Assembly (NCBI GenBank): GCA_036389695.1
Contig: DASVWG010000084.1
Location: 1-8,315, forward strand
DNA length: 8,315 nt
Reading direction: 5' to 3'
From: JALZHR01 sp036389695
GTDB lineage: Bacteria > Acidobacteriota > Blastocatellia > Pyrinomonadales > Pyrinomonadaceae
Shown: positions 5,314-8,315 of the stretch, piece after piece
Numbering within the stretch: position 1 is the stretch's first letter
Layout: each line of letters starts with the position of its first letter
Made by a program: the position numbers and the translations under genes
Notes under the pieces: model-generated
Told to the model about the DNA's origin: nothing
Seen by the model: only the letters and a program-made list of their open reading frames with translations
Database searches by the model: none

Positions 5314-6669
5314 ATGGACAATTCAGACCTGATTATTCGCAGCCGCCGCGTCGTTTTGCCGGAAACGGTTGCTCCGGCTTCGATACACGTTCGCGGCGGC
5401 GTGATTACGGCGCTCGGAGAATGGAATGAAGCGCCCGGGAAGACGCCGCTGGTCGATGCCGGAGAGGCGGTCGTGATGCCCGGCTTGGTGGACGCGCACG
5501 TTCACGTCAACGAACCGGGACGCACCGACTGGGAAGGATTTCGGACGGCGACGCGCGCCGCGGCGGCGGGCGGCGTGACGACGCTGGTCGATATGCCGCT
5601 CAACAGCATTCCGCCGACGACCACGCTCGAAGGATTTAAGGAAAAACTCGCGGCGGCGCAAGGGCAATGTCAAACGGACGTCGCTTTCTGGGGCGGCGTC
5701 ATTCCGGGCAACACCGGCGAATTAGAGCCGCTTTTAAATGCCGGTGTGCGCGGCTTCAAATGTTTTCTGGTGCATTCGGGCGTCGATGAATTTCCGCACG
5801 TGACCGAATCGAACCTGCTCGAAGCGATGCCGGAACTGGCGCGGCAGAATTCGGTTCTGCTGGTTCACGCCGAGCTTGCCGAGCCGATTGAAACAGCCGC
5901 CGCCGAACTGAAAAACAGCAATCCGACGAATTATCAAACCTTTCTGAAATCGCGCCCGCGAGCCTCCGAAAACGAAGCCGTCGCGCTGATGATTCAATTG
6001 TGCCGCGCCACCGGAGCGCGCGTTCATATCGTTCATCATTCTTCTTCCGACGCTCTGCCGATGCTAAGTGCCGCCCGCGAAGAAGGCTTGCCGATTTCGG
6101 TCGAAACCTGCCCGCATTATCTGACTTTCGCGGCGGAAGAAATCCCCGACGGCGCGACGCATTTCAAATGCTGCCCGCCCGTGCGCGAGCGCGAAAATCG
6201 CGAAAAGCTCTGGCAGGCGCTCGATGAAGGCGTAATCGATATGGTCGTCTCCGACCATTCGCCCTGCACGCCGAATCTGAAACTGGCGGAAACCGGCGAT
6301 TTTCTCGAAGCCTGGGGCGGCATCGCGACTTTGCAGTTCAGTTTGCCCGTCATTTGGACGCAAGCCGAAAAGCGCGGTTTCGGTCTGCACGAAATTTCCC
6401 GGTGGATGTCCGCCGCGCCCGCGAAATTAGCCGGCTTGGACAAACGCAAAGGCAAATTGGCAGTCGGCTTCGATGCCGACATTGTCATCTGGCAGCCGGA
6501 AAAAGAATTTAAAATCGTGCCGGAAATCATTCATTTCAAAAACAAAATCACGCCGTATGCGGGAATGAATCTGCGCGGCGTGGTCGAATCGACATACGTT
6601 CGCGGCGCGAAAGTTTATGAAAACGGACAATTTGCCGCCAGTGCGAGCGGCGCGTTATTGACCGGCTGA
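5314..6669 (+). CDS. allB: Allantoinase
   Basis: A 451-aa cyclic amidohydrolase that hydrolyses S-allantoin to allantoate (EC 3.5.2.5) in purine degradation. The diagnostic block around residues 56-100 reads MPGLVDAHVHVNEPGRTDWEG and then VTTLVDMPLNSIPPT, a close match to the AllB type rather than to dihydroorotase or hydantoinase. The binuclear metal ligands appear intact: H62 and H64 (HVH), carboxylated K149 (GVRGFKCF), H185 (LLVHAE), H241 (HIVHHSS) and D314 (VVSDHSP). Length is typical for the family. The open frame extends upstream to a TTG at 5263, but that region overlaps a good promoter, so I take the ATG at 5314 (MDNSDL), which has only a weak purine-rich GAGA just upstream. It is the first gene of a three-gene operon with allantoicase 18 bp downstream. 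Expected to be cytoplasmic. Confidence 0.95.
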   Translation: MDNSDLIIRSRRVVLPETVAPASIHVRGGVITALGEWNEAPGKTPLVDAGEAVVMPGLVDAHVHVNEPGRTDWEGFRTATRAAAAGGVTTLVDMPLNSIPPTTTLEGFKEKLAAAQGQCQTDVAFWGGVIPGNTGELEPLLNAGVRGFKCFLVHSGVDEFPHVTESNLLEAMPELARQNSVLLVHAELAEPIETAAAELKNSNPTNYQTFLKSRPRASENEAVALMIQLCRATGARVHIVHHSSSDALPMLSAAREEGLPISVETCPHYLTFAAEEIPDGATHFKCCPPVRERENREKLWQALDEGVIDMVVSDHSPCTPNLKLAETGDFLEAWGGIATLQFSLPVIWTQAEKRGFGLHEISRWMSAAPAKLAGLDKRKGKLAVGFDADIVIWQPEKEFKIVPEIIHFKNKITPYAGMNLRGVVESTYVRGAKVYENGQFAASASGALLTG

Positions 6670-6687
6670 CGACAATCGAAATTTATT

Positions 6688-7686
6688 ATGGATTTTACCG
6701 AATTAATTGATTTAGCTTCCGAAAAGCTCGGCGGCGCCGTTCTTTACGCCAACGACGACTTTTTCGCGCCGAAAGAAAATCTGCTCAAACCGCGAGCGCC
6801 GATTTTTATCGAAGGCAAATACACGGATTTGGGCAAATGGATGGACGGCTGGGAAACGCGGCGTCGCCGCAGCCCGCGCCTGAACGAAAATTTCGATTGG
6901 TGCATCGTTCGCCTGGGTTTGTCGGGCATCATTCACGGCGTCGTCGTGGACACGAGCTTTTTTCGCGGCAATTTTCCTTCGCATTGCTCGCTCGAAGCCT
7001 GCGCGATTGACGGTCAACCGAACGTCGAGCAATTGCTCGATGCGCAGGTTGAATGGTTCGAGATTTTGCCGCATTCGGAATTGGCAGGCGATTCGCAAAA
7101 TCGTTTTGCGATAGATTATGACCGGCGCGTGACGCATCTGCGTCTGAAAATTTACCCGGACGGCGGCGTGGCGCGGCTTCGCGTTTACGGCGTCGTCGTG
7201 CCGGACTGGGACGCGCTGAAAAAACGCGAGAGCGAGATTGATTTGGCGGCGGTCGAACACGGCGGCAGCGTGCTGGAAGCTAGCGATATGTTTTTCGGGC
7301 ACAAGCACAATCTGATTATGCCCGGGCGCGCGCAGGATATGAGCGACGGCTGGGAAACCAAGCGACGGCGCGGCGCGGGCTACGACTGGTGCGTGATAAA
7401 GCTCGGCGCTGCCGGGAATATCAAGCGCGTCGAAGTCGATACTTCGCATTTTAAAGGCAATTATCCCGAAAGCTGCTCGATTGAAGTCTGCCGCGCCGAA
7501 GACGATGCGAGTCTCGATTCAATCAACTGGCAGGAACTTTTGCCGGATGTAAAACTGCAAGCGCACACGCGCCACATTTTTGTCGATGAGCTCGAAGACT
7601 GCGGCACGGCGACGCACGCGCGACTGAACATCTATCCGGACGGCGGCATCTCGCGTCTGCGGCTCTACGGGAGAATCGCGGGATGA
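6688..7686 (+). CDS. alc: Allantoicase
   Basis: A 332-aa allantoate amidinohydrolase (EC 3.5.3.4) that splits allantoate into S-ureidoglycolate and urea. The protein is an internal duplication, as usual for the family. Repeat 1 (about 10-168) has GGAVLYANDDFFAPKENLL, DGWETRRRR (53-61), DTSFFRGNFP and IYPDGGVARLRVYG. Repeat 2 (about 190-330) has GGSVLEASDMFFGHKHNLI, DGWETKRRR (220-228), DTSHFKGNYP and IYPDGGISRLRLYG. Length matches known allantoicases. The ATG follows allantoinase by 18 bp without an obvious Shine-Dalgarno, and the 3' end overlaps uraD by 4 bp. Having this enzyme means allantoate is broken down by the urea-releasing route rather than by allantoate amidohydrolase, so ureidoglycolate lyase and perhaps urease would be expected elsewhere in the genome. 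Confidence 0.96.
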   Translation: MDFTELIDLASEKLGGAVLYANDDFFAPKENLLKPRAPIFIEGKYTDLGKWMDGWETRRRRSPRLNENFDWCIVRLGLSGIIHGVVVDTSFFRGNFPSHCSLEACAIDGQPNVEQLLDAQVEWFEILPHSELAGDSQNRFAIDYDRRVTHLRLKIYPDGGVARLRVYGVVVPDWDALKKRESEIDLAAVEHGGSVLEASDMFFGHKHNLIMPGRAQDMSDGWETKRRRGAGYDWCVIKLGAAGNIKRVEVDTSHFKGNYPESCSIEVCRAEDDASLDSINWQELLPDVKLQAHTRHIFVDELEDCGTATHARLNIYPDGGISRLRLYGRIAG

Positions 7687-8198
7687 GCGAAGCGTTGGAG
7701 CGTTTAAATCAGGCTTCGCGCAAAGTTGCCGAAACTCGATTTCTCGATTGCTGCGGCTCGCGAAAATGGGCGCGCGCGATGACCGGAGCGCGACCTTTCG
7801 CCGACGCCGACGCGCTTTTGGAAAAAGCCGGGCGAATCTGGCGAAGTCTCGATGCCGGAGACTGGCTGGAAGCTTTCGCCGCGCATCCGAAAATCGGCGC
7901 GCGAAAAGCCGCGCCGAAACAGCAGGCGCAATCCGCCGAATGGTCGCGCGGCGAGCAATCGGGCACGCACGCGGCAAGCGATTCGATTCTCGACGCGTTA
8001 GCCGAAGCTAATCGTTTGTATGAAGAGAAGTTCGGGTATATATTCATCGTGTGCGCGACGGGCAAAAGCGCGGAAGAAATGCTGGAAATCTGTCGCGGGC
8101 GCTTGAATAATGACGCCGAAACCGAACTGCCAATCGCGGCTGAAGAACAAAGGAAAATAACGGAAATTCGATTGAGAAAGCTTTTAGAAACTATTTGA
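7683..8198 (+). CDS. uraD: OHCU decarboxylase
   Basis: A 171-aa 2-oxo-4-hydroxy-4-carboxy-5-ureidoimidazoline decarboxylase, which turns OHCU (from urate oxidation through 5-hydroxyisourate) into S-allantoin, the substrate of the first gene of this operon. The catalytic His motif is AAHPKIG (H68). The conserved W-S-R-G-E-Q-SG lies at 87-94, and the C-terminal FGYIFIVCATGKSAEEML, with RLNND and EQRKITEIRLRKLL after it, is strongly diagnostic. The single-domain length is normal; no HIU hydrolase domain is fused. The ATG overlaps the allantoicase stop (ATGA, 7683-7686), indicating translational coupling, and a GGGAG-type site lies about 9 nt upstream. It is the last gene before a terminator. Confidence 0.95.
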   Translation: MSEALERLNQASRKVAETRFLDCCGSRKWARAMTGARPFADADALLEKAGRIWRSLDAGDWLEAFAAHPKIGARKAAPKQQAQSAEWSRGEQSGTHAASDSILDALAEANRLYEEKFGYIFIVCATGKSAEEMLEICRGRLNNDAETELPIAAEEQRKITEIRLRKLLETI

Positions 8199-8220
8199 AA
8201 GTGCGCTAAAGCGAGGTAGC

Positions 8221-8238
8221 GCCGGCATCCGTGCCGGC
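8221..8238. repeat. Small GC-rich hairpin, possible dispersed repeat
   Basis: GCCGGCA-TCCG-TGCCGGC is a perfect 7-bp stem with a 4-nt loop, 22 nt after the uraD stop. It is not followed by a T-run. A related but shorter hairpin, with CGGCAAGATGCCG at its centre, lies at the window end. Such GCCGGCATC-type palindromes look like REP-like intergenic repeats, and this one may also stabilise the 3' end of the message. Confidence 0.5.
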
Positions 8239-8242
8239 TGTC

Positions 8243-8267
8243 CTGAGTGCGTCTCGCGCTCAGTTTT
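8243..8267 (+). terminator. Rho-independent terminator after uraD
   Basis: CTGAGTGCG-TCT-CGCGCTCAG forms a 9-bp stem with one G-U pair and a 3-nt loop, followed by TTTT. It lies 45 bp after the uraD stop and would close the allB-alc-uraD operon. The U-tract is short, so efficiency is uncertain. Confidence 0.65.
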
Positions 8268-8300
8268 CTCAAATTCGGCTCGACTTTGAGTTGTAATGCG

Positions 8301-8315
8301 GCGGCAAGATGCCGC
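8301..8315. repeat. Partial palindrome at the window end
   Basis: GCGGC-AAGAT-GCCGC, a 5-bp stem with a 5-nt loop ending exactly at the window edge. It may be part of a longer repeat. Its central CGGCAAGATGCCG resembles the GCCGGCATC hairpin about 70 bp upstream, suggesting a cluster of REP-like elements downstream of uraD. Confidence 0.35.

Noticed and set aside
5314..6669. Dihydroorotase or dihydropyrimidinase instead of allantoinase
   Set aside because: The NEPGRTDWEG and DMPLNSIPPT blocks and the neighbouring allantoicase and OHCU decarboxylase point specifically to allantoinase.
6712..7449. 245-aa minus-strand open frame opposite allantoicase
   Set aside because: Allantoicase on the plus strand is unmistakable; the antisense frame has no recognisable domain.

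Overview
The window has two functional blocks that diverge from a 331-bp AT-rich intergenic region (4983-5313). Base use is moderately GC-rich in genes and AT-rich between them, and strong Shine-Dalgarno sites are present at only some starts. A TPR-CHAT protein beside an ECF sigma factor and a zinc-binding anti-sigma protein, next to an aerobic purine-degradation operon, suggests a free-living Gram-negative soil-type bacterium. Acidobacteriota (Blastocatellia-like) is my best guess. That is inference from gene content, not from a marker gene.

Left block, minus strand (transcribed right to left): a 925-aa TPR-CHAT caspase-like protease (4982->2205); an exported subtilisin-like S8 peptidase with four tandem WSIGGS repeats between prodomain and catalytic domain (2101->779); an ECF sigma factor (762 or 771->205); and the first 43 residues of a zinc-binding anti-sigma factor (131->1, cut by the window edge). 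A sigma70-like promoter can be read upstream of the CHAT gene (5027-5055). The only two sizeable gaps in this block each carry the same bipartite motif, GCGATGTATTTTTT-N13-GACTA, with identical spacing (168-199 and 2157-2188). The set looks like a proteolysis-plus-transcription signalling module. It recalls, without evident homology beyond the CHAT and sigma families, the type III-E CRISPR CHAT protease/sigma circuit and the CalpL/T/S circuit.

Intergenic centre: a 31-bp-arm near-perfect inverted repeat (5082-5158) with A-tracts spaced about 10 bp apart lies between the two divergent promoters and upstream of both transcripts.

Right block, plus strand: allantoinase (5314-6669), allantoicase (6688-7686) and OHCU decarboxylase (7683-8198), tightly spaced. 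These carry out OHCU -> S-allantoin -> allantoate -> ureidoglycolate + urea, listed in the order uraD, allB, alc. Urate oxidase/hydroxylase, HIU hydrolase and ureidoglycolate lyase are not in the window. A rho-independent terminator (8243-8267) follows uraD, preceded and followed by small GC-rich hairpins that look like dispersed repeats.
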